Position numbers and translations under genes: made by a program. Under the pieces are notes generated by a model, which was not told the origin of the DNA, made no database searches, and worked only from the letters and a program-made list of their open reading frames with translations. Shown piece by piece: positions 1-15,000 of a DNA stretch of 64,000 nucleotides. Each line of letters opens with the position of its first letter. Within the stretch, counting starts at the first letter, position 1. This stretch comes from Magnetococcales bacterium (GTDB lineage Bacteria; Pseudomonadota; Magnetococcia; Magnetococcales; UBA8363): the NCBI GenBank assembly GCA_002753515.1, contig PEAK01000002.1:1-64000 (forward strand), written 5' to 3'.

Positions 1-43
1 GGGGGGGGCGGGGGGGGGGGCCGGGGGGGGGGGGGGGGGGGGG
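1..43. other. G homopolymer at contig edge
   Basis: The first 43 bases are G except for a single C at position 9, a CC near position 21 and a C near the end of the run. The frame of the downstream exoprotein stays open through it as poly-glycine. Glycine runs before a QVNIGGG-type segment do occur in haemagglutinin-type exoproteins, so part may be real. Such a long pure G run at a contig end is more likely a sequencing or assembly artefact. Confidence 0.7.
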
Positions 44-3000
44 CAGGTGAATATTGGTGGCGGCTGGCAGGGTAAGGATAAGACCATTGCCGAAGCGCGT
101 CGGGTGACGGTGGAAAAAAAGGCCCAGATGCGGGCGGATGCCTTGACAGAGGGTGATGGGGGTCAGGTGGTGTTGTGGTCGGGCAAGGCGACCGATCATG
201 AGGGGGTGATCTCGGCGCACGGGGCTGGCAAAGGGAAAGGGGGGCAGGTTGAAACGTCGAGTCGCGGGGAGTTGGGTGTTTCGGGTCAGGTGGATGTGGC
301 ATCGCCTTTGGGAACGGGTGGTGACTGGCTGCTCGATCCTTACGATCTGACCATTTCCACGGCGGCGACGAGTAATGCGGCCGCTTTTGCCGCCACGGGT
401 ACCGGTGCCATCGTCCAGGCCAGTACCATCGAATCGGTGATCAATGCTGCCGGTACGGTGACCTTGAGTACCGGGGGTGGTGGGGCGGAATCGGGTAATA
501 TCACCATCAGTTCCGACATATCCAAAACATCCGGTGGGGCGGCGAGCATTATTTTCTCCGCCGCCAACAACATCACTTTGTCATCGGGTGCCAACATTTC
601 TTCCACGACCGGGGCTTTGAACCTTGATTTTGGCACCAGTTCCCTCAACAGCGGCACGGCTACCATTCAGGGGACCGTTGCCACCAACGGCGGCAACGTC
701 AATTTTTACAAGACGACCGTATTGGGGCATGCCACGCCGGTTTCGACCAAGATCACCGAGGTAAGTACTTCGGCATCGGGCAATATCACCTTCTACAAGG
801 ATGTTTCCATGGCGGCACCCGGTTACGCCGTAACATTGTCGGCCACCGGACCGGAAAGTGGTGGCAGTTATACCGGCAATGGTGGTGCCATCGATTTCCA
901 GAACAACATTTCCAGTTCCATGCCCAGCTCGCCGGCGGTGTTGTGGTCGCAGGCGCTCTCTGTTGATACGTCGGGGGTGACTCCGGGAGCGATCACCCTG
1001 GGCAGCCTTTCCACCCATAGCGTTGGCGGATCGGCGGCCAACACGCAACTTAAAAGCTTGACCATGACGGGTCCCACCAGCGTGACCCTGAACTCAGGCA
1101 CCATCAATCTGATGGATGTATCGGGCAACGTCATGGTGGCTTCCAGTACCCAGGGGACGCCAGCGGTGAAGATGGTGGCTCCCAATACCATTATCAATGT
1201 CACGGGTGGATCGCGGGCCGGGGTGAATGGTTATGCCGACTATATCCAGGAAACATTTGATTTAAAAACGCCGGCGGATGCCACGGCGCGGACTTTGACC
1301 GTCAATGCGGACCGTTCCATCAAGATTAAAAATCGTTCCATTGATGGGACGACTGGTACCAATACTTTGACTGTCACCTTGAATCCTTTCGTTGCCTCCG
1401 GGGCGGTGGGGGGTGGTATTTATCTCAACAATGCCAGCATCAAAAGTAATGGAGGGGCGATTAACCTGGGCAGCAGCAGTGCTTATGCGACGGGTTATGG
1501 TAGTGACTCCGATGGGGTTACCGATGGCATTTACATCCTGAACGGCAAGCTGTTATCCAGCAATGGTGCTGTTTCACTCTATGGCAAGGCACCGCTGACC
1601 ACCGATGCCGGTTCCGGTATTCGTTTGTCGGGGGCGCAGACGGATCTGAATTCCGGCACGGGTAATCTGTTGCTGAGTGGCTTGGTGACGGCGGCCACCA
1701 ACGCGGGTAACAAGGATGGTTTGGTCGTTGGTGAAGGGGGGTCGTCCCGGGTGACCTTGCAGGCTTCGGGGACGGGGACCATCACTTTGACCGGTGATGG
1801 TTCGGCTGTGGGGACCAATCCCACGGGTGGTTCGCGCTATGACGGTGTCATCATCTCCAGCAAGGCGTTGATCAAGACGGATACTGGCGATATTACCATC
1901 ACCGGCACGGGTGGGGGTGGTGACCAAACCTTTTTGAGTGAAAACCATGGTATCCGCATCGAAGACACCAACACGGCTATTGCGACAACGAGTGGCAACA
2001 TCTCCCTGACCGGCACGTCGGGCGGCAAGACGACGTTCACCACCGGGGAAAACAGCTATGGCATTTACGGCAAGGGCCAGACCATGTACATCGGGTCGGC
2101 TGCCGCTGCGGCCAACGATAACGTCACCGCTATCACGGACTCGGGGATTATCACGTTGACGGCGGATTTCATGAAGTTTGTCAATTCGTCATCCTTGCAC
2201 TTGAAGGTGGCCAGTTCCGGGGAACTGCGCATTCAGCCGAAAACGGCCAGTCGCGATATCCAGTTTCATCCCGACCCGGCATCGCCCACCTTGAACGACG
2301 ATAGCAGTGTGGTCGGGAAGCTCTACCTTGGGAGCAATTGGTTCAATGGCGGCTCGTTGTCCATATTCCAGGCGGGATTTGGCACCGGGGCTGGTTATGG
2401 TACGGTGGGCACGTTGCCGACTGGGGCCATCACCATCGGTCGCACCGATGGGACCGGAACGGGCACCTTGACGGTCGCGGATTCCACGACCTTGCGCGAC
2501 AACACGACCTTGTTGATGGGGACCTCCACCGGCAACATCAAGATCAATGCGCCGCTGACGGTGCAAGGTGCGGCATCGGCTGATCGCACCCTGACCCTGG
2601 ATATGGCTGCTGGAGGAGCGGGTGCGAGCGCCATCACGGCGGCCAATCTGTTGTTGTTGGGGACGGGGGATTATGTCTTCAACGGCAGCAATCTGGTGGG
2701 GACATTGGCGGCCACCCTGACGGGGGCCACCACGGGTCATTTGACTTTTAACAATGCCCAGGCGTTGACCATCGGCAGTGTCTCCAGCGAAGGGTTGAAC
2801 ACCGTACGCACGGCGACGGGTATTGTCGCCAATTCCAATACCACCAGCAATCAAGTCAACGTGGGCACCACTTCGGGCGCCTTGACCATTGCCAATTCCA
2901 TCGATACCGGCAACAAGGGGGTGACGGCGGTTTACGCGACCCATGCCACCACGGGCGGCGTGGTGGAAACGGGGACGGCCATCATCACCGCAGGGGGGCT

Positions 3001-6000
3001 GTATGTTGGTTCGGGTGGGGTGTTGTCGCAACTGCGCAACGATAACGTCATCAAACAGGCGGCGGCGGATGGCCTGTTGGCGGCCAGTGCCACGAATGGC
3101 CTGGAGTTCAAGAATGCAGCGGCGGCTGGGGGTATCCAGGTGGGACGGGTCACGTATCTGGCGCGTACCGCCGATACTTCATCCACCGTAACCACAAGTA
3201 CTGTCAACAAGGATGGCATCGCCAGTTCCGGGGCTGTGGCCTTGTGGTTACCCGCCGGTAATCTGACCCAGGATACGACTGCCAACAGTACGGTCCGGCT
3301 CGGGGATATCCAGGCGACCTCGTTGTCGATGAAAGTGGATACGGGTTATGTCACCCTGGATAATCCCACCAATCAGGTGGGAACCATCGCCGCTGTTCTG
3401 GCCGGGGCGGGCCAAGCGTTTAGCGAAATGGACCTGGATGGTTTGACGGTGGGTAGCCTGACTTCGACGGTGACTGGGGCCAGCACCACGGTCAGTGGTA
3501 TCACCACCAATGTCGGGGATGTCATCCTCAAGGCCTCAGCCAACAGCACCAGTACGACCGGGGATTTGGCCGTTTCCCAAAATATCGATACCACCAATGG
3601 TGGGGCCATTGGTACGGGGGCGGTTGTTCGGGCGGCTGCGGGCAAGGGGGCGGTGACCGAATCGGGTACGGCCATCGTCAAGGCCAAATCGTTGCTGGTA
3701 GATGCAACGTCCACCTCGTCGTTGGACAATCTGAACGAAGTTTTTGACAGTGGTGCCGGTTTCGGGACCCTTACGGCCAGTATCAGCGGCGCCAGTCAGG
3801 GGCTCAAATTCAAGAATGTACGCTCCCTGGATGTGGGCACCGTGACGGTATCCCACTCGGTGGGACCATTAAGTGGGATTACGGCGACCACGGGTGATGT
3901 CACCCTGACGTTGTTGAATGCCGCGACCACCAACGATCTGACGCAGACGCAATTGGTCAAGGCGGGTGGGCTCAAGACCGACGTGGATACCGGCAAAGTG
4001 GCGCTCAACCTGATCAGCGCCGGCAACACCAATGAGATCGGCACCTTGTCGGCGGTATTGGGTGGGGCTGGCAAAGATTTCACCCTGAACGAAAAAGATG
4101 GGCTCAGCATTGGTACCGTTAATAATACTTCCGGCATTACCACCGCCAGTGGTGGCAAGATTGCCGTGGCGACGCAGGGGGGTACGATTACCGTCACCCG
4201 TAATGTGACGGCTGGCGGGACGGGTACGGTGGATCTCCGGGCCAACGGGGCGACTTCGGACATTGCCATCAATCCGGCGACCTCGCAGACGGCCACCATC
4301 AGTTCGGGCAATGGCGGTACTTTGCAGCTCTATGCCGGTCAATCGTTGACGACGGCCACCGCCAACGGTACCGGAACCGAGTTGGATACCAGCGGCAACA
4401 TTTTGTTGCAGACCGGGTCGGGCATGGGGAGTGACAGCAATCGCATCGAGATCGCCAATGCGGCCAAGCTGGCGGCGACTGCGGGCAACTCAGTGTTCTT
4501 GCGCAAGTTGGGGACGGCGAGTGATTTGGAGATCGGCACGGTTACGGCACTTGATTTCAATGGGCTGACCACGTTTGTCGCCGGTCCTGCCAATACGAGT
4601 GGGCTCACGACCACGGCCAACAATGGCAACATTTCGCTCACGGATCAGGGTGGGGATATTACAGTTACCCAAAATATAACGGCGCATGGCAGTGGCTATG
4701 TTGATATTCGGACGGCGAATGCCGGTAATTTGGGGGATATCGCCATCACCAATGGCTCGACGATTTCGAGTACCAGCGGTACCGTGCAGGTCATTGCCGG
4801 TAACACCATCACCACCAGCAGTGCCAATGGCACGACGACGGAGATTGCGACCACCGGCAGCGCGTTGTTGGAAGCGGGTTTGAGCGTCGGGACCGACAGC
4901 AACCGCATCGAGATGGGTAGTGTGAGCAAGGTGGCGGCGCGCACGTTGAGCAATGGTGCCAATAGTAATTTATGGTTGCGCAAGCTGGGGACCACCAGCG
5001 ATCTGGAGATTGGTACGGTGACGGTGCAAAACAGCGCCAGCACCTTGGATAATGCGGTTTCGGCGACTGGTCAGACGACGGTGGCAAGTGCCAAGGCCAC
5101 GGAGTTGAAGGGATTATCGACTACGGCCAACAATGGCAATATCACCCTGACGGACCAGGGGGGTGATCTGACCATCACGCAAAATGTGACGGCGCATGGC
5201 AGTGGGTATGTGGATATCAGGACGGCCAATGCCGGTAATTTGGGGGATATCGCCATCAACAATGGCGCGACGGTATCGAGTACCAGCGGTGCGGTGCAGG
5301 TGATCGCCGGCAACACCCTCACCACCGACAGTGCCAGTGGCACGACAACGGAGGTGGCCACAGCGGGTACGGCATTGTTGGAAGCGGGATTGAGCGTAGG
5401 GACTGACAGCAACCGCATTGAGATGGGCAGTGTGAGCAAGGTGGCGGCGCGCACGTTGAGCAATGGAGTCAACAGCAATCTGTGGTTGCGTAAGCTTGGG
5501 AGCAGCAGCGATCTGGAGATTGGCACGGTGACGGTGCAAAACAGCGCCAGCACCTTGGACAATGCGGTGTCGGCGACTGGGCAAACGACGGTAGCTGCTG
5601 GTTTGGCAACGGCGTTGAAAGGATTGTCGACCACGGCCAACAATGGCAACGTCACCCTGACGGATCAGGGTGGGGATATCACGATTACGCAAAACATCAC
5701 GGCGCATGGCAGTGGGTACGTGGATATCAGGACGGCCAATGCCGGCAACCTGGGGGATGTCGCCATCAATAATGGCGCGACGCTATCGAGTACCAGCGGT
5801 GCCATTCAAATGATTGCCGGGAATACCATTACCACCGACAGTGCCAACGGCACGACAACGGAGATTTCGACGACGGGGACGACGTTGTTGGAAGCGGGTT
5901 TGAGCGTGGGCACCGACAGCAACCGCATCGAGATGGGCAGTGTGAGCAAGGTGGCGGCGCGCACGTTGAGCAATGGTGCCAATAGTAATTTGTGGTTGCG

Positions 6001-9000
6001 CAAGTTGGGGACAGCCAGCGATCTGGAGGTGGGTACGGTGACGGTGCAAAACAGCGCCAGCACCTTGGATAATGCGGTATCGGCGACTGGTCAGACGACG
6101 GTGGCGAGTGCCAAGGCCACGGAGCTGAAGGGATTATCGACTACGGCCAACAATGGCAATATCACCCTGACGGATCAAGGGGGTGACCTTACCATTACGC
6201 AAAATGTGACGGCGCATGGCAGTGGGTACGTGGATATCAGAACGGCCAATACCGGTAACCTGGGGGATATCGCCATCAACAATGGTGCGACGGTATCGAG
6301 TACCAGTGGTACCGTGCAGGTCATAGCTGGTAATACCCTCACCACCGACAGCGCCAATGGCACGACGACCGAGATTTCGACGACGGGAACGACGTTGTTG
6401 GAAGCGGGTTTGAGCGTGGGGACCGACTTGAACCGCATTGAGATGGGCAGTGTCAGCAAGCTTGCGGCGCGCACCTTGAGCAATGGTGCCAACAGTAATC
6501 TGTGGTTGCGCAAGCTGGGGACTGCCAGCGATTTGGAAGTGGGGACGGTGACGGTACAAAACAGCGCCAGCACCTTGGACAATGCGGTTTTGGCCTCGGG
6601 TCAGACGACGGTGGCGAGCGGCAAGGCCACGGAGCTGAAAGGCTTATCGACCACGGCCAATAACGGGAACATTTCGCTCACGGATCAGGGTGGGGATATC
6701 ACCATTACGCAAAATATCACGGCGCATGGCAGTGGTTACGTGGATATACGCACAGCGAATGCCGGTAACTTGGGGGATATCGCGATTAATAATGGTGCGA
6801 CGATTTCGAGTACCAGCGGTGCCATTCAAATGATTGCCGGGAATACCATCACCACCGACAGCGCCAACGGTACGACGACGGAGATTTCGACGACGGGAAC
6901 GACGTTGTTGGAAGCGGGTTTGAGCGTGGGGACCGACAGCAACCGCATCGAGATGGGCAGTGTCAGCAAGCTTGCGGCGCGTACCTTGAGCAACAGTACC
7001 ACCGGGAACCATCTGTGGTTGCGCAAGTTGGGGACTGCCAGCGACCTGGAGATTGGTACGGTGACGGTGCAAAACAGCGCCAGCACCTTGGACAATGCGG
7101 TATCGGCGACAGGTCAGACGACGGTGGCGAGTGCCAAGGCGACAGAGTTGAAAGGCTTATCGACCACGGCCAACAATGGCAACATTTCGCTGACGGATCA
7201 GGGTGGGGATGTCACGATTACGCAAAACATCACGGCGCATGGCAGTGGGTACGTGGATATCAGGACGGCCAATACCGGCAATCTGGGGGATATCGCGATT
7301 AATAATGGTTCGACGATTTCGAGTACCAGCGGTGCCATTCAAATGATTGCCGGGAATACGATTACCACCGACAGTGCCAACGGTACGACGACGGAGATTT
7401 CGACCACCGGCAGCACGTTGTTGGAGGCGGGTTTGAGTGTCGGTACCGACAGCAACCGCATCGAGATGGGGAGTGTCAGCAAGCTTGCGGCGCGCACCTT
7501 GAGCAACAGTACGACCGGGAACCATCTGTGGTTGCGCAAGCTGGGGAGCGGCAGCGATCTGGAGGTGGGGACGGTAACGGTACAAAACAGTGCCAGCACC
7601 CTGGACAATGCAGTTTTGGCCTCGGGTCAGACGACGGTTGCGGGAGGTTTGGCGACGGCGTTGAAAGGCTTATCGACCACGGCCAATAATGGTAACATTT
7701 CACTCACGGATCAGGGTGGGGATATCACCATTACGCAGAATATCACGGCGCATGGCAGTGGCTATGTTGATATACGCACAGCGAATGCCGGTAACCTTGG
7801 GGATATCGCCATCAACAATGGCGCTACGGTATCGAGTACCAGCGGTGCCATTCAAATGATTGCCGGTAATACCATTACCACCGACAGCGCCAATGGCACG
7901 ACGACGGAGATAGCGACAACGGGAACGACGTTGTTGGAAGCGGGTTTGAGCGTCGGCACCGACTTGAACCGCATCGAGATGGGTAGTGTGAGCAAACTGG
8001 CGGCGCGTACCTTGAGCAACAGTACCACCGGGAACAATCTGTGGTTGCGCAAACTTGGAAGCACCAATGATTTGGAAATCGGCACGGTGACGGTGCAAAA
8101 CAGCGCCAGCACCTTGGACAATGCGGTTTTGGCCTCGGGTCAGACGACGGTTTCCGCTGGTTTGGCGACGGCGTTGAAAGGATTGTCAACCACGGCCAAC
8201 AACGGAAATATTTCGCTGACGGATCAGGGTGGGGATATCACCATTACGCAAAACATCACGGCACATGGCAGTGGTTATATAGATATCAGGACGGCAAATG
8301 CCGGCAATCTGGGGGATATCGCCATCACCAACGGTTCGACGATATCGAGTACCAGTGGTGCGGTGCAGGTGGTTGCGGGTAATACCATCACCACCGACAG
8401 CGCCAATGGCACAACGACGGAGATTTCGACAACGGGTACGACGTTGTTGGAAGCGGGTTTGAGCGTGGGGACCGACTTGAACCGCATCGAGATGGCCAGT
8501 GTCAGCAAACTGGCTGCGCGGACGTTGAGCAACAGTACCACCGGGAACCATCTGTGGTTGCGCAAGCTTGGCAGTACCAATGATTTGGAATTGGGGACGG
8601 TGACGGTACAAAACAGCGCCAGCACCTTGGATAATGCGGTTTTGGCCTCGGGTCAAACAACGGTGGCGAGCGGCAAGGCCACGGAGCTGAAAGGATTATC
8701 GACCACGGCCAACAACGGTACCATTTCGCTCACGGATCAAGGGGGTGATCTGACCATTACGCAAAATGTAACGGCGCATGGCAGTGGTTATGTGGATATA
8801 CGCACAGCGAACGCCGGCAATCTCGGGGATATCGCCATCAACAATGGTGCAACGGTATCGAGTACCAGCGGTGCGGTGCAGGTGATTGCCGGGAATACGA
8901 TTACTACCGACAGCGCCAACGGCACGACGACGGAGATTGCCACAACAGGTACGGCATTGCTGGAGGCTGGTTTGAGCGTGGGGACCGACTTGAACCGCAT

Positions 9001-12000
9001 CGAGATGGGTAGTGTGAGCAAACTGGCGGCGCGTACCTTGAGCAACAGTACGACCGGGAACAACCTGTGGTTGCGCAAGTTGGGGAGTGGCAGCGATCTG
9101 GAAATTGGCACGGTGACGGTGCAAAACAGCGCCAGCACCTTGGACAATGCGGTATTGGCCTCGGGTCAGACGACGGTGTCTGGAGGTTTGGCGACGACGT
9201 TGAAAGGATTATCGACCACGGCCAATAATGGCAACATTTCGCTGACGGATCAGGGTGGGGATGTCACCATTACGCAAAATGTGACGGCGCATGGCAGTGG
9301 TTACATTGACTTGCGAACGGCCAATGCCGGCAATCTTGGGGATATCGCGATCAACAATGGCGCGACGATTTCGAGTACCAGCGGTGCCATTCAAATGATT
9401 GCCGGTAATACCATCACCACCGACAGTGCCAACGGTACGACGACGGAGATTTCGACGACGGGAACGACGTTGTTGGAAGCGGGTTTGAGCGTGGGGACCG
9501 ACAGCAACCGCATCGAATTGGGTAATGTGAGCAAGCTGGCGGCGCGTACCTTGAGCAATGGTGCCAACAGCAATCTGTGGTTGCGCAAGCTTGGCAGTAC
9601 CAATGATCTGGAATTGGGGACGGTGACGGTGCAAAACAGTGCCAGCACCTTGGATAATGCGGTATTGGCCTCGGGTCAGACGACGGTTGCTGGTGGTTTG
9701 GCAACAGAGCTGAAGGGATTATCGACCACGGCCAACAATGGCAACATCACCCTGACGGATCAGGGGGGTGATCTGACCATTACACAAAATGTAACGGCAC
9801 ATGGCAGTGGTTACGTGGATATACGCACAGCGAATACCGGTAACCTGGGGGATATTGCGATTAATAATGGTGCGACGGTATCGAGTACCAGCGGTGCGGT
9901 GCAGGTGATTGCCGGGAATACGATTACTACCGACAGCGCCAACGGCACGACAACGGAGATTGCCACAACGGGTACGGCATTGCTGGAGGCTGGTTTGAGC
10001 GTGGGGACCGACAGCAACCGCATTGAGATGGGCAGTGTCAGCAAGCTTGCGGCGCGTACCTTGAGCAACAGTACGACCGGGAACAATCTGTGGTTGCGCA
10101 AGTTGGGGAGTGGCAGCGATCTGGAAATTGGCACGGTGACGGTGCAAAACAGCGCCAGCACCCTGGATAATGCGGTCCTGGCCTCGGGTCAGACGACAGT
10201 AGCAAATGGTTTGGCGACGGAATTGAAGGGCTTATCGACCACGGCCAACAACGGTACCATTTCGCTCACGGATCAGGGTGGGGATATCACCATTACGCAA
10301 AATGTGACGGCCCATGGCAATGGTTATATAGATTTGCGAACGGCCAATGCCGGCAATCTGGGGGATATCGCGATTAATAATGGCGCGACGATTTCGAGTA
10401 CCAGCGGTGCCATTCAAATGATTGCCGGGAATACCATCACCACCGACAGCGCCAATGGCACGACGACCGAAATATCAACGACGGGGACGACGTTGTTGGA
10501 AGCGGGTTTGAGCGTCGGCACCGACAGCAATCGGATTGAGCTGGGCAGTGTCAGCAAGCTTGCGGCACGTACCTTGAGCAACGGTACGACCGGGAACAAT
10601 CTGTGGTTGCGCAAGCTTGGCAGTACCAATGATCTGGAATTGGGGACGGTGACGGTGCAAAACAGTGCCAGCACCTTGGATAATGCGGTATTGGCCTCGG
10701 GTCAGACGACGGTTGCTGGTGGTTTGGCGACGGAATTGAAAGGATTGTCCACCACGGCCAATAACGGGAACATTTCTCTCACGGATCAGGGTGGGGATAT
10801 CACCATTACGCAAAACATCACGGCATATGGCAGTGGTTACGTGGATATGCGCACAGCGAATACCGGTAACCTGGGGGATATCGCTATCACCAATGGTGCG
10901 ACAGTATCGAGTACCAGCGGTACCATCCAAATGATAGCCGGGAATACCATCACCACCGACAGCGCCAATGGCACGACGACGGAGATCGCCACAACGGGAT
11001 CGACGCTGTTGGAAGCGGGTTTGAGCGTGGGGAGCGACAGCAACCGCATCGAGATGGGCAATGTGAGCAAACTGGCGGCGCGCACCTTGAGCAACAGTAC
11101 GACCGGGAACAATCTATGGTTGCGCAAATTGGGGAGTGGCAGCGATCTGGAGATTGGCACGGTGACGGTGCATAACAGCGCCAGCACCTTGGACAATGCG
11201 GTTTTGGCCTCGGGACAGACGACGGTGTCAGGAGGTTTGGCGACGGCGTTGAAAGGCTTATCGACCACGGCCAACAATGGCACTATTTCGTTCACGGATC
11301 AGGGTGGTGATCTGACCATTACACAAAATGTGACGGCGCATGGCAGTGGGTATGTAGACATACGAACAGCGAATGCCGGTAACCTGGGGGATATCGCCAT
11401 CACCAATGGCGCGACGGTATCGAGTACCAGCGGTGCCATCCAAATGATAGCTGGCAATACGATTTCCACCGACAGCACCAATGGTACGACAACGGAGATC
11501 GCCACAACGGGTACGGCGTTGTTGGAAGCCGGGTTGATGATTGGTACTGATGGTTACCGCATTGAATTGGGCAATGTGAGCAAGCTTGTGGCGCGAACCT
11601 TGAGCAATGGTGCCAACAGCAATCTATGGTTGCGCAAGCTGGGAAGTGGCAGCGATCTGGAAATTGGTACGGTAACGGTGCAAAACAGCGCCAGTACCTT
11701 GGATAATGCGGTTTCGGCGACTGGCCAAACCACGGTGGCAAGTTCCAAGGCCACGGAGCTGAAGGGATTATCGACCACGGCCAATAACGGTACTATTTCG
11801 CTGACGGATCAGGGTGGGGATATCACCATTACGCAAAACATCACGGCGCATGGCAGTGGTTATGTTGATATCAGGACGGCCAATGCCGGTAATCTGGGGG
11901 ATATCGCCATTACCAATGGTGCGACGATTTCGAGTACCAGTGGTGCCATTCAAATGATTGCCGGGAATACCATCACCACCGACAGCGCCAATGGTACGAC

Positions 12001-15000
12001 AACGGAGATTTCGACAACGGGTACGACGTTGTTGGAAGCGGGTTTGAGCGTGGGGAGCGACAGCAACCGCATTGAGATGGGCAATGTGAGCAAACTGGCG
12101 GCGCGCACCTTGAGCAATGGTGCCAACAGCAATCTATGGTTGCGCAAATTGGGGAGTAGCAGTGATCTGGAGGTGGGTACGGTGACGGTGCAAAACAGCG
12201 CCAGCACCCTGGATAATGCGGTCCTGGCATCGGGTCAGACGACAGTGGCGAGTGCCAAGGCAACGGCGTTGAAAGGATTATCGACCACGGCCAATAATGG
12301 TAACATTACCCTGACGGACGAGGGTGGGGATATCACCATTACGCAAAACATCACGGCACATGGTAGTGGCACTGTAGACTTACGAACAACGAATGCCGGC
12401 AATTTGGGGGATATCGCGATTAATAATGGCGCGACGGTATCGAGTACCAGTGGTGCCGTCCAAATGGTTGCGGGTAATACGATTACTACTGACAGCGCCA
12501 ATGGGACGACGACGGAGATTTCGACGACGGGAACGACGTTGTTGGAAGCAGGTTTGAGCGTGGGCAGCGATAGCAACCGCATCGAGATGGGCAGTGTGAG
12601 CAAGCTTGCGGCGCGTACTTTGAGCAATGGTGCCAACAGCAATCTATGGTTGCGCAAGCTGGGGAGCGGCAGTGATCTGGAATTGGGGACGGTAACGGTG
12701 CAAAACAGCGCCAGCACCTTGGATAATGCGGTATCGGCGACCGGCCAGACAACGGTGGCGAGTGCCAAGGCCACGGAATTGAAGGGCTTATCGACCACGG
12801 CCAATAATGGTAATATCACTCTGACGGATCAGGGTGGGGATATCACCATCACACAAAACATAACAGCGCATGGCAGTGGTACTGTAGATTTGCGAACAGC
12901 GAATGCCGGCAATCTGGGGGATATCGCCATTACCAATGGTGCGACGATTTCCAGTACCAGTGGTGCCATTCAAGTGATCGCCGGCAATACCATCACCACC
13001 GACAGTGCCAACGGTACGTCGACGGAGTTTTCGACAACGGGAACAACGTTGCTGGAAGCGGGTTTGAGCGTCGGCAGCGACAGCAACCGGATTGAATTGG
13101 GCAATGTCAGCAAACTGGCGGCGCGTACCTTGAGCAATGGTACGACCGGGAACAATCTGTGGTTGCGCAAGCTGGGGAGTAACAGTGACCTGGAAATTGG
13201 CGCGGTGACGGTGCAAAACGGTGCCGGCTCCGTGGACAATGCCATCCTGGCCTCGGGTCAGACGACGGTTGTGGGTGGGTTGGCGACGGAGTTGTTGGGC
13301 TTATCGACCTCGGCCAACGATGGCACGATTACCCTGACCGATCAGGGCGGGAATATCGCCATCACGCACAATGTGACGGCACAGGGGAGTGGTACGGTTG
13401 ACATGCGGACCGCCTGGGCGGGCAATGGCGGTAGCATCGGCATCAACAACGGCGCCAGGGTGGGGAGTACCCGGGGTACGGTGCAGTTGGTGGCCAATTC
13501 GTTAACGAGTGGCAGCAAAACCGGTACATCGGTCGGGATCGCCACCAATGGGGATGTTTTGTTGCTGGCCAATGCCGCCGTGGGCAGTGACGACTATCGC
13601 ATCACAACCTCCGGCGTGGGTACCTTGGCGGTGGAATCGGTGGGCGGCGAATGGTTGCGGCAAGAAAACGGTAACTTGAAAATCGGTACGGTGGCTGCCG
13701 TGAACAGCGGCTCGACGTTGGACCATGACATTGCCAGCCGCTCCGGGTTGAAAACAATTTACGCCCCGATCGTGCTTTCGTTGGCGGCGGGTGATGTGAC
13801 GGTCGCGGAGCGCATCGATGCCGGTGCCGCCGATGTTACCCTGAAGGCATCCGGCAGTCAATCGCTGGCGTCTGATATCACCGGCAACGTTGTCACCCTG
13901 TTGGCTGGATCCGCATCCGGCAACAACATCACCCAGTCGGGCACGGGTAAACTGACCGCCACGGCGGTGCGCGTTGTCGCGGGCGATACCGTGACCCTGG
14001 ATCGTTCGAGCAATATGGTTGGGACGATTGCGGGGCGGGCCGGTAACAATCTGACCATGACCAATAACACCGATTTGGTGATTGGCGATGTCACCACCAC
14101 CCAGGGTTCCGATGCTGCCGGGACGAGTTCCGGATTGGTGTCCACATCCGGCAATGTCGTGCTTGCGATCAAGGGAACCTTGAGTCAATCCCCCGGGTCT
14201 GTGATCAAAACATCGGCTGCCAAAGGATTGGGCATCGATGCCGTGGGCCAGGTCACCCTGAATGAGGCCAACGAGATTGGCCTTTTGGCGGCCAATGTGA
14301 GCGGGTTGGCGCAAGGCTTGGCGTTTACCAACGTCGGTGATTATGCCATCGATAGCGTGGGAAATCTGACCGGTATCACCACGCGCTACAGCCCCGTGGC
14401 CCTGACCTCCACCCAAGGCGCCATCAAAGAGACCGGGGCGGCGAAAGTGATCGCCAGCGACCTCAAAGTGAAGGCGGCAACCTCGGCAACGCTGACGAAT
14501 GCCAATCAGGCCAACAGTTTGGTGGCGGTGACGGGGAGCGATATCAGCTATTACAACGATGGCAGTCTGAATATCGGTACCGTCAATGACACCACGGGCA
14601 TTACGGCGGGTGGCAAGGTTTGGGTCCGGGCAACGGGAGATGTACAAAGCCTGCGCCCGGTTGTGGGTAGTGGCAGCGGTAATCAGGTGGTGGTCCTGGC
14701 GGCGGGACACTTCTACCGTAATCTTGCCGGCTCGGGTTCCGTACAGGCCCCCAATGGTCGCTGGTTGATCTATGACGACAATCCCACCTTGGAATATCGT
14801 TTGGAAGGATTGATGTACCAATTCCGCCGCTTGCATACCGCGTACGACTCTTATACCCCTGGAAGCGTTATCGAGGCGGGCAATGGTTATATCACGACGA
14901 CCATTATCGATGACCCCGAGCAATACGCCCGGCAGGCGGGTGGTGCTTCCTCCGCCGTGGCAACGGGTAACAACAGTACCAATGCGGTTTCCCTGTCCAG

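Noticed and set aside
1-43. Biological G-quadruplex element
   Set aside because: A near-pure G run exactly at a contig edge is better explained as an artefact.
4600-13740. CRISPR-like or diversity-generating repeats
   Set aside because: Units are ~512 bp, coding and directly adjacent without spacers; no reverse transcriptase or Cas gene is present.
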